From contig CAYILR010000003.1 in assembly GCA_964364175.1 (NCBI GenBank), forward strand, positions 1-64,000: a stretch of DNA of 64,000 nt, given 5' to 3'. Below the pieces are notes generated by a model. It saw only the letters and a program-made list of their open reading frames with translations, made no database searches and had not been told where the DNA came from. Numbering within the stretch: position 1 is the stretch's first letter; every line of letters begins with the position of its first letter. Positions 33,209-42,022 of the stretch are shown here, one piece after another. The stretch comes from CAYILR01 sp964364175. GTDB taxonomy: Bacteria > Bdellovibrionota > UBA1018. The translations under genes and the position numbers were made by a program.

Positions 33209-35062
33209 TTATTTAATCAAATCCGAATCAATGACTCGCATCAAACGGGGCAGGTAATTCTTAAATCCATCGATGTAGTCGCTTCTCAACACCTTGAATT
33301 CAATGTCCGGCTGGACCCCATAGTTCTCAACGTACTTCCCATCCTTACGAAGCATCAAACTGGTCGTCAGTCGGTATGAGAACGGATTCATCACCGAATT
33401 CTGGAACTCTTCAACGGTTCCACCTGCTCCAGCTGTGCGAACACCGATCAATTTTGCACGGCCGTAATCCTGCAGAGTAGCAGGGGTTGCGTCAGCACCG
33501 GAAAAATCCAGTTCATTGATCATGAAATACACGGGTTTGGTATAGGTTTGTCTCTCGAAAACTTTCGCACCCGCAATCAAAGACAGCACTCCTTTGAAGG
33601 GTAATCTCTGGGTTTGCTGATCAATGGCAAATTCCATGAATTCTGCCATGGTTTTGAGCGAAACCGGTTCACTCAAAGATTGGCCTTGAGCATAGGCGGC
33701 ATATATTTTTTTGTAATCTGCGGCCAATGCTTCCATCATTGCATCCAAAACAGGGCTGTTCATCACGCCCGCGATTTCAGCAAGTTCCTTGAGCAATCCG
33801 ATGTAGATGCGCAAGAACCCTTGAGTAGGTTTCACACGGAATTTCAAGTGCTTGTTATCATCATACTCGCCCACCAAGGACCGAATGATGAGGTCCGAAA
33901 AAATCACGGCACCCCCCGGATTATTGGTTTGATCAATCACCAGATAGTCCGATTGCTCCTGCAATTTTGCGATGTAGTAGCGCAAACTAAACAAAGACAT
34001 CATGATGTTCGACGGCACATAATTGGGAATCCGGATGAACCCCACGCGCTTGCCTTGATAACGGAATGTTCCCACCAACAATCCCGAAGACATCAGGACG
34101 TTTTTTCCAAACGTCGGTTTGATCTGCTTAAAATTTTTGGGAAGCTTGAAAAACGGGGCAAACTTTCCGATTTCAATTCCTGCTGCAGCCATGTCCACTG
34201 ACGTTCGAAACAAATGATCGTACGCAGCTGTCACCTTGTGAATCCGACTCATCCACTGCAAGTCTTCCTCAGTTAAACCCTGGATTGTACGCACCAGCGC
34301 AGGCAGTTCGTCACTCTCCTCACTCGGCGCCGCAAAGGATAATAACCTTTTGGACGAGAGTGGCAGCGTACTCTCACCGATTTTCTTACCTAATAGAGGA
34401 ATTCCAGAAATATGGTGGCCTAGCGTGCAGTCTCGAATCTCTCCATCCACGGATTGAAACTTGATTTGAGAAAAAGCACCGTCCTTATAATAAGGAAAAG
34501 CCAGTCCAGACGCTTGGCGTAGCTTGCTGAGCGAGAGGGCAAAAGCCGATCGATTGGTCAGATCATTTCCATTTTTGCGAAAGTAGGGGCTGGAGGCCTG
34601 AATTTGATCCAAGGTGAAACCGTTCATCTGAATCACCTCATCACCCACTTGAGCTTTGCAATCGTGAGATGCAAAAGAGGCAGAATCAAAGGATCCAAGA
34701 ATGATTTTTCCCTCAGCATGAACCAACTGGAGAGGCAAAGTCATTTCATAATCTGACGGCAACTGAACGGAAATATGAGCATCATTGAAGCCGTTCAAAA
34801 GGTCGGCCAGCATGAAATAATACTCGTTCGTGCTTTTCACGGTTTCCAGGCGATTCAAAAAACTGGCTTTTGTCTCGTCCCAGTTCAAACCGATGGTCTG
34901 CGATTTGAGTTCCAACGGAGCATAGTTGTTTTCGATGGTCTGAAAGATGCTTTGCAACTCCGCTCGGTAGGGTGCCCGCAAATCGCCCCCACCCAAACTC
35001 GCGCTAGCCTCAGTTGCAAATACAACTAACCCCAAAAAAACCTGATATTTAGACATCCTCAT
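33209..35062 (-). CDS. exported S41-family peptidase-like protein
   Basis: The 617-residue protein starts with a signal peptide (likely cut after ATEASAS, about residue 22). A helical N-terminal part and a PDZ-like segment (QVGDEVIQMNGF) are followed by an S41 core: VGFIRIPNYV, DQTNNPGGAVIFSD, and DFSGADATPATLQDYG with the likely nucleophile Ser 521. Downstream GVRTAGAGG has Arg where CtpA-type enzymes carry their catalytic Lys, closer to tricorn/IRBP-type members. An insert of about 90 residues separates the core motifs. It is divergent from htrA, so the pair may serve envelope protein quality control. Confidence 0.82.
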   Translation of the reverse strand: MRMSKYQVFLGLVVFATEASASLGGGDLRAPYRAELQSIFQTIENNYAPLELKSQTIGLNWDETKASFLNRLETVKSTNEYYFMLADLLNGFNDAHISVQLPSDYEMTLPLQLVHAEGKIILGSFDSASFASHDCKAQVGDEVIQMNGFTLDQIQASSPYFRKNGNDLTNRSAFALSLSKLRQASGLAFPYYKDGAFSQIKFQSVDGEIRDCTLGHHISGIPLLGKKIGESTLPLSSKRLLSFAAPSEESDELPALVRTIQGLTEEDLQWMSRIHKVTAAYDHLFRTSVDMAAAGIEIGKFAPFFKLPKNFKQIKPTFGKNVLMSSGLLVGTFRYQGKRVGFIRIPNYVPSNIMMSLFSLRYYIAKLQEQSDYLVIDQTNNPGGAVIFSDLIIRSLVGEYDDNKHLKFRVKPTQGFLRIYIGLLKELAEIAGVMNSPVLDAMMEALAADYKKIYAAYAQGQSLSEPVSLKTMAEFMEFAIDQQTQRLPFKGVLSLIAGAKVFERQTYTKPVYFMINELDFSGADATPATLQDYGRAKLIGVRTAGAGGTVEEFQNSVMNPFSYRLTTSLMLRKDGKYVENYGVQPDIEFKVLRSDYIDGFKNYLPRLMRVIDSDLIK

Positions 35063-35119
35063 GCAGCCGCGGAAATAGAGGTATTTGACGCACTTGTCAA
35101 GTATTGGTAGTGGGAGACT

Positions 35120-36193
35120 ATGCGAACTGTTTTCTTGTCATTTTGCCTCACCTGGCTTCCTTTTTCAGCAAATGCGTCCTTTGTCACCAGCGCCGAACTC
35201 CCTGACTTGGTTGAGAAAGTTCTCCCGGGCGTCGTAAACGTCAGCACAGTCACTGTGATGAACACACGCGTTCAGGGATGGGAGGATTTCATGCAGTTCT
35301 GGGGGATGCCTCAAGAACGCAAACAGACCTCTCTTGGATCGGGATTCTTCATCGACAAAGATGGCTACGTCCTGACCAACTATCATGTCATTGCTCAAGC
35401 CACCGAAGTTCAAGTCACTCTCAAGGACAAGAGGAATTTCCGTGCCAAAATCATTGGAAAAGACCCAAAAATGGACATCGCGCTCCTCCAAGTCCGCGAC
35501 GACAAAAAACAAGTGCCCGAAGTCCAACCCGTCAGTCTGGGTGACTCGAACAAAGTCCGGATCGCAGAGGGCGTATTTGCGGTGGGCAATCCGTTCGGTC
35601 TGCAACACACGGTCACCGTCGGGATTGTCAGCGCCAAGAACAGAACCATTGGCGTGGGGCCCTTTGACAACTTTCTCCAAACCGACGCTTCCATCAACCC
35701 AGGCAACTCGGGTGGACCTCTCTTCGATATGAAGGGCGAAGTCATTGGCATCAATACTTTGATTTTTTCCAGAACCATGCAAAGCGCTGGATTGGGATTC
35801 GCGATTCCGATCAACGAAGCCAAGGATATTTTGTCGGACTTGAAACGCTATGGCCGCGTTCCTCGCCCGTGGCTGGGTGTGCTCACAGAACAAGTCACGC
35901 CTGCCCTGCAACACTATTATCAACTGCCCATCGGATACGGAATCGTGATCTATAATCTCGTAGACGGAGGACCTGCGGACGATGCGGGCTTGAAACAAGG
36001 CGATATCATCACCGAAGTCGATGGCACCAAAACCGAGGACCAAACTGCGGTTGAAAAAATGTTGTTCAAGCACAAACCCACGGAAACTTTGACATTGAAA
36101 ATCCACCGAGGCAGAAAGATCCTCACTCAGAAAATCAAACTCGAAGAAATTCCCTCACGCATCGAGGAACGCTTGCCTCAAGGAGTGATCTAA
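35120..36193 (+). CDS. htrA: HtrA/DegP-family periplasmic serine protease, one PDZ domain
   Basis: The 357-residue protein has a signal peptide (about 1-19, ...FSANA), a trypsin-like domain with triad His 89 (LTNYHVI), Asp 119 (KMDIALL) and Ser 197 (NPGNSGGPLF), then a single PDZ domain (about 240-340, GPADDAGLKQGDIITEVDG). One PDZ makes it DegS-like in layout, though the cleavable-looking signal suggests a soluble periplasmic enzyme. GGGAG lies close to the ATG. An unknown gene and hldD follow closely on the same strand. Confidence 0.94.
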   Translation: MRTVFLSFCLTWLPFSANASFVTSAELPDLVEKVLPGVVNVSTVTVMNTRVQGWEDFMQFWGMPQERKQTSLGSGFFIDKDGYVLTNYHVIAQATEVQVTLKDKRNFRAKIIGKDPKMDIALLQVRDDKKQVPEVQPVSLGDSNKVRIAEGVFAVGNPFGLQHTVTVGIVSAKNRTIGVGPFDNFLQTDASINPGNSGGPLFDMKGEVIGINTLIFSRTMQSAGLGFAIPINEAKDILSDLKRYGRVPRPWLGVLTEQVTPALQHYYQLPIGYGIVIYNLVDGGPADDAGLKQGDIITEVDGTKTEDQTAVEKMLFKHKPTETLTLKIHRGRKILTQKIKLEEIPSRIEERLPQGVI

Positions 36194-36198
36194 GCTTT

Positions 36199-36759
36199 AT
36201 GGAAAGAAGAAAACCTAAGTCTCAAACCCAATCGACCTCATTGCCATTGGACTATCTAAAAATGGTGACGGATGTATTCAATCAAAATTTCAAAAAAGAG
36301 CTCAAGTCGAATTCTAAATTTGAAGCTCATGGGCAGATCTTCCTGGACGAAGTCGTTCTGGCGATTTCACTTTTGGCCAAAGGAAGCATCTCGGCAACCA
36401 CTGTGTATGCCAGCACGGATTTTGATCCAAAAACCAAAGGGATCGAGTCGATTCAGGAATTGTTGGGAACCTCTGTGGACGCCATCGCGTCGGTATTCGG
36501 GCAACTCCAACTCGATACTTTGGTCGAAGCTCCTCTGGTCGAACTGGAAAATGTGCCATTTGAGTGGACTTTAGTGACTCTGGATCAAAAAAAGATCTAC
36601 TTGAAACTCGACAAAGCCAATCCCAATTTGGATCAGATAACCGATGCTTGGCTCGAAAAAAATGACCCGGACTATGCAGAACGAGTAGAAAAAGAACGGA
36701 AAGCGACGGAAGATCTGTTCATGACGGGTCCGAAAAACATCAAAAAGAATGTTCACTAG
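36199..36759 (+). CDS. hypothetical cytoplasmic protein
   Basis: A 186-residue protein I do not recognise. It has no signal peptide or membrane segment. The N-terminus is basic, the middle is alpha/beta-like with a FLDEVVLAISLLAKGSI segment, and the C-terminal 40 residues are Lys/Glu-rich and helical. It starts 5 bases after the htrA stop and its own stop abuts the hldD start with no gap, so it is co-translated with both. A conserved envelope-operon role is possible but unproven. Confidence 0.75.
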   Translation: MERRKPKSQTQSTSLPLDYLKMVTDVFNQNFKKELKSNSKFEAHGQIFLDEVVLAISLLAKGSISATTVYASTDFDPKTKGIESIQELLGTSVDAIASVFGQLQLDTLVEAPLVELENVPFEWTLVTLDQKKIYLKLDKANPNLDQITDAWLEKNDPDYAERVEKERKATEDLFMTGPKNIKKNVH

Positions 36760-37767
36760 ATGTCTATTCAGATGAAAACGAAGAGATCATCCAAAACCTA
36801 TGTTGTCACGGGAGCAGCAGGATTCATTGGTGACAACCTAGCTCGCTCTCTCGCCTCTCAAGGCCACGAAGTCATTTGGGTGGATGCGCTGGCGCACTTC
36901 CAAAGCAGGACTCAGGAGCATCCGCTCTCAAAAAAGGCAGAAAAAATCGATCGGGATCACTTCGCAAAATGGCTGCGATCGGAAGCCCAAAACAAAAAAA
37001 TCGACGGCATTTTCCACCTCGGGGCATGCACCGATACCACCGAGCTGAATGTGGAATACCTGCGAAAAATCAACATCGAGTACTCCAAAGATCTTTGGAA
37101 GCTCTGCTCGGAACGTAAAATTCCATTCGTCTATGCCAGCAGTGCGGCTACCTATGGTGGTGGAGAGCTCAGCTACGACGATGACGAATCAAAAATGGCA
37201 TTACTCAAGCCACTCAATCCCTATGGCGAATCCAAGCTGATCTTTGATCTTTGGGCCTTGGACGAAGAAAAAAAGGGCATCCATCCTCCTTCCTGGGCCG
37301 GTTTTAAATTCTTCAATGTTTATGGATTCGGTGAGCGCCACAAGGGCAAGATGTCCAGTGTCATCATCCAAGCTTTTGATCAAATTCAGTCCAAGGGATC
37401 TATGAAATTATTCCGCAGCCATAAAGACGGAATCGCTGACGGCGAGCAGAAGCGAGATTTCATTTTTGTCGAGGACGTGGTGAGCGTTTTGAAATTCGCG
37501 ATGGAAAAACCCATCACCCGAGGGATTTACAATCTAGGAACCGGGCAGGCGCGTACTTTCCTGGATCTCGCTCGAGCGACCTTTGCAGCCCTCAAAAAAC
37601 CCGAAAAAATAGAGTTTATGGACACTCCCGTGGGCCTCAGGGAAAGGTATCAGTATTTCACCGAGGCTCGGATGCAAAAACTTCGCTCTGCCGGATACTC
37701 GGCCCCTTTCGCCTCACTGGAAGCCGGGATCGAAAAATACGTCGAACGACTTCTGAGTGAGTCTTAG
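36760..37767 (+). CDS. hldD: ADP-L-glycero-D-manno-heptose 6-epimerase
   Basis: HldD makes the heptose donor for the LPS inner core. The 335-residue short-chain dehydrogenase-like protein has the NADP-binding VTGAAGFIGDN near residue 17, the family-specific HLGACTDTTE, SSAATYGGGE, NPYGESK (YxxxK) and KFFNVYGFGERHKGKMSSV. It is complete. The stop overlaps that of the convergent regulator by 4 bases. Its presence indicates a heptose-containing lipopolysaccharide. Confidence 0.94.
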   Translation: MSIQMKTKRSSKTYVVTGAAGFIGDNLARSLASQGHEVIWVDALAHFQSRTQEHPLSKKAEKIDRDHFAKWLRSEAQNKKIDGIFHLGACTDTTELNVEYLRKINIEYSKDLWKLCSERKIPFVYASSAATYGGGELSYDDDESKMALLKPLNPYGESKLIFDLWALDEEKKGIHPPSWAGFKFFNVYGFGERHKGKMSSVIIQAFDQIQSKGSMKLFRSHKDGIADGEQKRDFIFVEDVVSVLKFAMEKPITRGIYNLGTGQARTFLDLARATFAALKKPEKIEFMDTPVGLRERYQYFTEARMQKLRSAGYSAPFASLEAGIEKYVERLLSES

Positions 37768-38582
37768 CATCCCTCCAGCCAATCCAAATTGAGAAAGAAA
37801 AATCGTTCTGGCTCTTCTTTTTCGACACGCTTGCTGATTTCCTCAATTGTTCTCAAAAGAAGCTCCCTCACTTCAGAAACCTGCTTGTGAGAAAGGGTGA
37901 GCGGAGAAGTAAACATCAACTCCTCCTGGGAAGACGCCGGGACTTTTCCCAGCTTTTCCATGGCTTTAATACGCCAATTGGCATGGTGTCTCGCGATGAG
38001 CGGAGAATCAGCACCAATCTGAGTTCGGCTGGTCCCCATGGCCAGACGGCCTGCCTGAGGCTCTATACATAAACCCTTACTCAATAAAAATTCGCTCACC
38101 TGTCCTACTAGTTTTTGAGGAAGCCCTAGCCGTTCGGCGATTTTAGAAGAGGTATCGTACCCGGGTATGGAGGTGAGAAGCCGAACCGCGCTGTAGTACC
38201 AAGATGAATAAAACAGTGCCTGGTCCGCCTGAGTCAGCTGAATGCTCTTAGGGATGCGGTGAGTCACTTGCAAAGAACGTTCTTTGAGTGTGCTGATTTG
38301 TTTTTGAAACCGTTTTTTGAGCGCCTGCGTGCCGGATTTTTCTCGTTGAACTAAGGCCAGAAAAAATTCGGTCTCTAGCTCGGTCAGTCCCAAGTACTCT
38401 GTCAATGCAAGCGCCTGTTCGAGGCTGAGTTCTTTTGGCCCTCGAAAAACCTGGCTGACGTAGGTCGTGTGAACCTTGAGATGGCGGGCGATTTTGAGGT
38501 ACTGCCCACGACCGTGATGGGGAAGTTCTTTGACGTAAGCTCGGACATAGTCTTTGTAATGGTCAAAATCGAAGATTCGCAT
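37764..38582 (-). CDS. TIGR02147-family regulatory protein
   Basis: The 272-residue protein fits the TIGR02147 family, a paralogous group rich in Fibrobacter and Bdellovibrio and often found next to exported proteins. It starts FDFDHYKDYVRAYV, contains a helix-turn-helix-like ARHLKVHTTYVSQVFRG (about 32-48), a LSLEQALALTEYLGL segment and a winged-helix-like C-terminal half. AGGTAAA precedes the ATG. An array of TTTACC/GGTAAA half-sites lies immediately upstream. It is divergent from the exported HExxH protein gene, which it probably controls. Confidence 0.82.
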   Translation of the reverse strand: MRIFDFDHYKDYVRAYVKELPHHGRGQYLKIARHLKVHTTYVSQVFRGPKELSLEQALALTEYLGLTELETEFFLALVQREKSGTQALKKRFQKQISTLKERSLQVTHRIPKSIQLTQADQALFYSSWYYSAVRLLTSIPGYDTSSKIAERLGLPQKLVGQVSEFLLSKGLCIEPQAGRLAMGTSRTQIGADSPLIARHHANWRIKAMEKLGKVPASSQEELMFTSPLTLSHKQVSEVRELLLRTIEEISKRVEKEEPERFFFLNLDWLEGC

Positions 38583-38584
38583 AG

Positions 38585-38607
38585 TTTACCTTTTGGTAAA
38601 TTTTACC
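38585..38607. promoter_or_regulatory. candidate operator: three TTTACC/GGTAAA half-sites
   Basis: TTTACC (38585-38590), GGTAAA (38595-38600) and TTTACC (38602-38607) form overlapping inverted repeats. GGTAAA-T-TTTACC is a perfect palindrome with a one-base centre. The array lies between the divergent TIGR02147 regulator and the exported protein and overlaps the regulator's ribosome binding site, as expected for autoregulation. Confidence 0.5.
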
Positions 38608-38719
38608 ATTTAAAATTTAATAAATAAATCTATTTGATAGAAAAAATCTGGGTTACAACACGAAAGAAAGAAATAAGTTGACTTTTTTAGACAACTATTA
38701 TAAAAAGGAGCGAATTATT

Positions 38720-40372
38720 ATGAATATGAAGTTTTTCCAATCGATAGGAGTTCTAGCCTTCCTGCTTTCCGGTGTTCAAGTCATCGCTGGAGGTGGCGGC
38801 ATGGATATGGGGGGCGGCGATGTTGTGCTTTATCCCAATGGCCAAGCCATTCCAGCTGATCTGCTCTCAGGAACCCAAGGTGTTCGAGCCCGACTGTCTG
38901 ACGAGCACGTCCGGGAATTAGGCAAGATCGGGCATGTGTTGGCAAGCTATGGTGCTGCTGAGGGCACTATTCTCATTGATCGCCCTCATCGGGGCTTTTA
39001 TGATCTGAAAAAATCCAAGCAAAATCAGTTCCCGGAATTAGACGAGAACCTTAGCAATCTCGATTTTTTTGAAAAATCGATTTTCGATTCTCGGGTCGAG
39101 TTGAGACTGGTCGATAGCATTCCCCACGAAGAGCGGTGCGAGCGCCTTCCTCTTTCTTTTTTGCCCGAGGGTGCCCAGCGGGAGCTAGTTGCTTGCACTC
39201 AAGGATGGATCACGTACATTCGACCTGCCATACTCTCCAAACTTTCTCTGCAAGACCAGGTCTTGCAAATCATCCATGAGCGCCTCCACGCATTTGCTCC
39301 TCAGGCCACTCACGAAATGATCGCAGACGTGATTAGCGGAACGCGTCTACTGATGAGCCTATATGATCGTCAATTGGCGGGCGAACGGCCCGTGCTGGAT
39401 GATTCGCAAATCGAAGCGATTTACGTATTAGGCAGTCGGATGAATCAACTGGGAATTGGGGTATTCGACGCCGACAGCGGATGGGGGAAAAAACGGATTT
39501 GGAAAAATGGCGGTGGTGTAGTCGCTGGCGAAGTTTTTCGTCTGGATCCCTCGGCCTACATCAGCGTCGGTTCGATCCTGGGCGGTGGCGGGCGAATGGA
39601 AGAAGGCTCCGAGCTGATCGACACCTCTTGCTGGCAGAAATTCACTCTAGGCAATGGATTTTCAATGTGGCCTCACGCGCTCTCGAACAATCAAAAAGTC
39701 TGTGATTTAGAAAAAGGCTCGCGTCTTTTGCGGGCGAATGTGATTGGTGCGGCAGGTCGCACCAGGGGACAAGGTGAATTCGAAGAGCTGCCGTTCATCG
39801 TTCATTTGGGGTCCGGAGCCAAAATTGAGAATTCAAAAATTGGCATATTCGATGACTGTACTCTAAGAAAACCCATTCAGCATTTTCACGACGGGAATTT
39901 TTATAGCTTCGACCTAAGTCGTATCAAGCACGGAATTTCCTTGAGCGCTGGAGCAGTGATTGAAAATTCAACCCTGAGTACGGGCGGCCTGGAGTTGATG
40001 GAGAATGCATCCTTGAACCAAGTCAGTTTGCACCTGTCGTCGCAATTCGACCAATGGAACAATGCTTTCCTGGCTTTTAGAGGTCAGGGTCGTTTGACCG
40101 TCGAAAAGGGCGCGAAGCTGGTGAATGTGTCGGCCAGCATCGGTGTCCAGAAAAAGTTTCGCTTTCCGACAGGACGAGAAAACCCTGAGCTCGTGATTGA
40201 AAGCCAAAAAGTCTTAGATCAAGGCGACCAAGGTATCTGCCAGGGGATTTTTGAGGAAGGCACAGGCTACGACCCAAATCGACAACTTGTAGTCACAGAA
40301 ATGAAGGGAGTACTACGAGTTGGATCGATTCAAGAACTCCAAAAAGCAGTTTGCCAGATTCTAAAAATCTAG
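38720..40372 (+). CDS. large exported protein with HExxH motif and beta-helix-like C-terminus
   Basis: The product is 550 residues with a signal peptide (MNMKFFQSIGVLAFLL..., cut near ...QVIAG, about 23) followed by Gly-rich GGGGMDMGGGD. A helical region holds HERLH (186-190), matching the HExxH zincin motif, with HEMIAD (198-203) downstream as a possible third-ligand region. The second half contains repeated short beta-type turns (GSGAKIENSKIG, LSAGAVIENSTLS, TVEKGAKLVN) suggesting a parallel beta-helix. ATG 38720 has GGAG 9 bases upstream. No family recognised; a secreted metallopeptidase or surface protein is a hypothesis. Confidence 0.75.
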   Translation: MNMKFFQSIGVLAFLLSGVQVIAGGGGMDMGGGDVVLYPNGQAIPADLLSGTQGVRARLSDEHVRELGKIGHVLASYGAAEGTILIDRPHRGFYDLKKSKQNQFPELDENLSNLDFFEKSIFDSRVELRLVDSIPHEERCERLPLSFLPEGAQRELVACTQGWITYIRPAILSKLSLQDQVLQIIHERLHAFAPQATHEMIADVISGTRLLMSLYDRQLAGERPVLDDSQIEAIYVLGSRMNQLGIGVFDADSGWGKKRIWKNGGGVVAGEVFRLDPSAYISVGSILGGGGRMEEGSELIDTSCWQKFTLGNGFSMWPHALSNNQKVCDLEKGSRLLRANVIGAAGRTRGQGEFEELPFIVHLGSGAKIENSKIGIFDDCTLRKPIQHFHDGNFYSFDLSRIKHGISLSAGAVIENSTLSTGGLELMENASLNQVSLHLSSQFDQWNNAFLAFRGQGRLTVEKGAKLVNVSASIGVQKKFRFPTGRENPELVIESQKVLDQGDQGICQGIFEEGTGYDPNRQLVVTEMKGVLRVGSIQELQKAVCQILKI

Positions 40373-40501
40373 AAACTCTTAGAGAGTATTATGTTTATTT
40401 TCTGGATTTTATTTTCAGATAAAAACCCATTTTTATAGATGTTTTTAGTCGATTTGTGATATTTGTTCTGAATCGTTTTTTCATCTTTCATGGGGGCAAA
40501 A

Positions 40502-41470
40502 ATGAAAAACACAATCACACAAAATCTCAGTTACTATTCATCTCTGAAGCGGCTTTCTTCCGAGGAAATTCACTCACGAACCTTGGAGGCTTCCCGGACA
40601 GAAAAAGATGCTACGCTGAATCTTTTGTATCATCTGCAAGTCGTCAAAGACCGCAGAGTCTACGCACTGAAGGGATACGATGGAATTTGGAAATATTGCA
40701 TGAAAGAACTGGGATACTCTGAGTCAGGAACATCCGAGAAAATCGGTGCGATGCAATTGCTTGAAGCTCTCCCTGAAATCAAAGAACAGTTTGAATCTGG
40801 AAAAATGTCCCTCACCACCGCCGCTCAGGTTCAGACTTTTGTGAGAAAAGTTCAAAAGGAAGAAAAAAGAATTTTCAGCCCCGAGCAAAAAAGAGAGCTA
40901 GTTCAACAGGTCTCGGGAAAAAGTAAACGCGAAGTGGAGAGACTTTTCGCAACTCTCTCTCCTAGCGTCGCTGTGCCCAAAGAATCCCAAAAACCAGTCA
41001 CTGATACACTGACTCAACTCACAGTCATAGCGGATGAGGAAACGATGGAGTTGCTGAAGCGCTTTCAGGAACTCAAAGGGCAATCGAGCTACAACGAGGT
41101 TCTGAAACTCACTCTTCAAGAATACTTAAAGAAAAAAGATCCGATGCAAAAAATACAGAAAGAAGAAACCACTCCCATTTCAGAACTTCGGCCGGCCGCT
41201 AAACGCTGCGTTAATTCTGAATCCCGATACATTCCAGTTCCTATTAAATCCCAGATTTTCAAAAAAGCTCAAGGCCAGTGCGAGTACATAGATCCAACAA
41301 CCAAAAAGCGATGTGACTCCAAACACAGGCTCCAAATCGACCACATCCACCCTTGGAGCGTGGGTGGAAAAACAGAACCGGCTAATCTTCGTTTACTTTG
41401 CCAGACGCACAATGCACTTGCTGCGATTCAGTTCTTCGGGGAAGAGAAAATGAAGAGATGGCTGGGATAA
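40502..41470 (+). CDS. HNH endonuclease family protein
   Basis: The 322-residue protein has a mostly helical N-terminal 200 residues (SLKRLSSEEIHSRTLEA, ...LSLTTAAQVQ-like) and a C-terminal HNH nuclease domain. Its zinc and metal residues appear as CEY...RCDS, LQIDHIHPWSVGG, NLRLLCQTHN. The DH-x-N-x-H layout is complete. Proteins of this layout occur in multiple copies in Bdellovibrio-type genomes. ATG 40502 is chosen because GGGGG lies just upstream; ATG 40490 has no ribosome binding site. The 130 bases before it are AT-rich and hold only a weak 5-bp stem (40375-40387). Confidence 0.85.
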   Translation: MKNTITQNLSYYSSLKRLSSEEIHSRTLEASRTEKDATLNLLYHLQVVKDRRVYALKGYDGIWKYCMKELGYSESGTSEKIGAMQLLEALPEIKEQFESGKMSLTTAAQVQTFVRKVQKEEKRIFSPEQKRELVQQVSGKSKREVERLFATLSPSVAVPKESQKPVTDTLTQLTVIADEETMELLKRFQELKGQSSYNEVLKLTLQEYLKKKDPMQKIQKEETTPISELRPAAKRCVNSESRYIPVPIKSQIFKKAQGQCEYIDPTTKKRCDSKHRLQIDHIHPWSVGGKTEPANLRLLCQTHNALAAIQFFGEEKMKRWLG

Positions 41471-41492
41471 ACCAGCTAAAATCACATAAAAT

Positions 41493-41521
41493 TTGAATTT
41501 CAGAATCATTTCTGGTATATA
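41493..41521 (+). promoter_or_regulatory. rpsT promoter
   Basis: TTGAAT (41493-41498), a 17-base spacer and TATATA (41516-41521), preceded by TGG, give an extended -10 sigma70-type promoter about 65 bases upstream of the S20 start. Confidence 0.55.
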
Positions 41522-41530
41522 CGCCGACGA

Positions 41531-41568
41531 ACCGGAGCTCTGTGTTAATTATAATAATAACCTCCGGT
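41531..41568 (+). promoter_or_regulatory. inverted repeat in the rpsT 5' leader
   Basis: ACCGGAG (41531-41537) and CTCCGGT (41562-41568) are perfect complements flanking a 24-base AT-rich loop. They lie close to the expected 5' end of the message and end a few bases before the AAAGGAG ribosome binding site. A leader stem could stabilise the mRNA or serve S20 autocontrol. Confidence 0.4.
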
Positions 41569-41585
41569 GAATAAAGGAGCCATTT

Positions 41586-41879
41586 ATGGCAAATACCAGA
41601 CAGTCCACCAAACGGGCAAAACAAGCAGACAAACGACAAGAACGTAATCAAATCGTTCGGTCCAAAACCAAAAGTGTTCTAAAAACTGCAATCGAAGCTT
41701 TCAAAAGCAAAGACGTCGAAAAAGCCAAAGAAGCTTACACAATGGCTGTAAAAGCCCTCAGCAAAGCTGCCAGCAAAGGCGCAATTCCAAAAACCCGCGC
41801 TGCTCGCAAAATCAGCCGTCTGACTCTTTTTGTGAAGAAAAACATTCCTGCTGCGATTCAATCCGCTGCAAAACGTTAA
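41586..41879 (+). CDS. rpsT: 30S ribosomal protein S20
   Basis: S20 binds the 5' domain of 16S rRNA during 30S assembly. The 97-residue, Lys/Arg/Ala-rich protein has the typical start ANTRQSTKRAKQADKRQERN, a KTAIEAF segment and the C-terminal KGAIPKTRAARKISRLT. AAAGGAG is about 7 bases upstream of the ATG. It is monocistronic, with its own promoter, leader stem and terminator. Confidence 0.97.
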   Translation: MANTRQSTKRAKQADKRQERNQIVRSKTKSVLKTAIEAFKSKDVEKAKEAYTMAVKALSKAASKGAIPKTRAARKISRLTLFVKKNIPAAIQSAAKR

Positions 41880-41901
41880 TTTCAGTTTTTCCAAATTTCA
41901 A

Positions 41902-41939
41902 AAAAGGCTCCGGGGTATCAATTCCGGGGCCTTTTGTTT
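41902..41939 (+). terminator. rho-independent terminator of rpsT
   Basis: AAAAGGC-T-CCGG (41902-41913) pairs with CCGG-G-GCCTTTT (41924-41935), giving a near-continuous stem of about 14 pairs with G-U closing pairs and a small loop. The T-rich end of the stem runs into GTTT. Confidence 0.85.
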
Positions 41940-42022
41940 ATTCTGAAACCGGTTTCATTCAAAGCTGAACACAAAATTTGACCGCTTGCCCAAAACCCGC
42001 GGGCCATGACATATCTGTGTTT

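Noticed and set aside
35165..36106. Long open frame (313 codons) antisense to htrA
   Set aside because: htrA has all catalytic motifs on the plus strand; the antisense frame shows no domain, no ribosome binding site and the composition of a mirrored coding region.
40375..40387. ACTCT/AGAGT stem after the HExxH protein gene as a terminator
   Set aside because: Only five pairs with a 3-base loop, and the downstream run is broken (ATTATGTTTATTTT); too weak to call.
41978..42022. Upstream TTG start for the exported protein at 42023
   Set aside because: It would add 15 residues before a good signal peptide and has no ribosome binding site.
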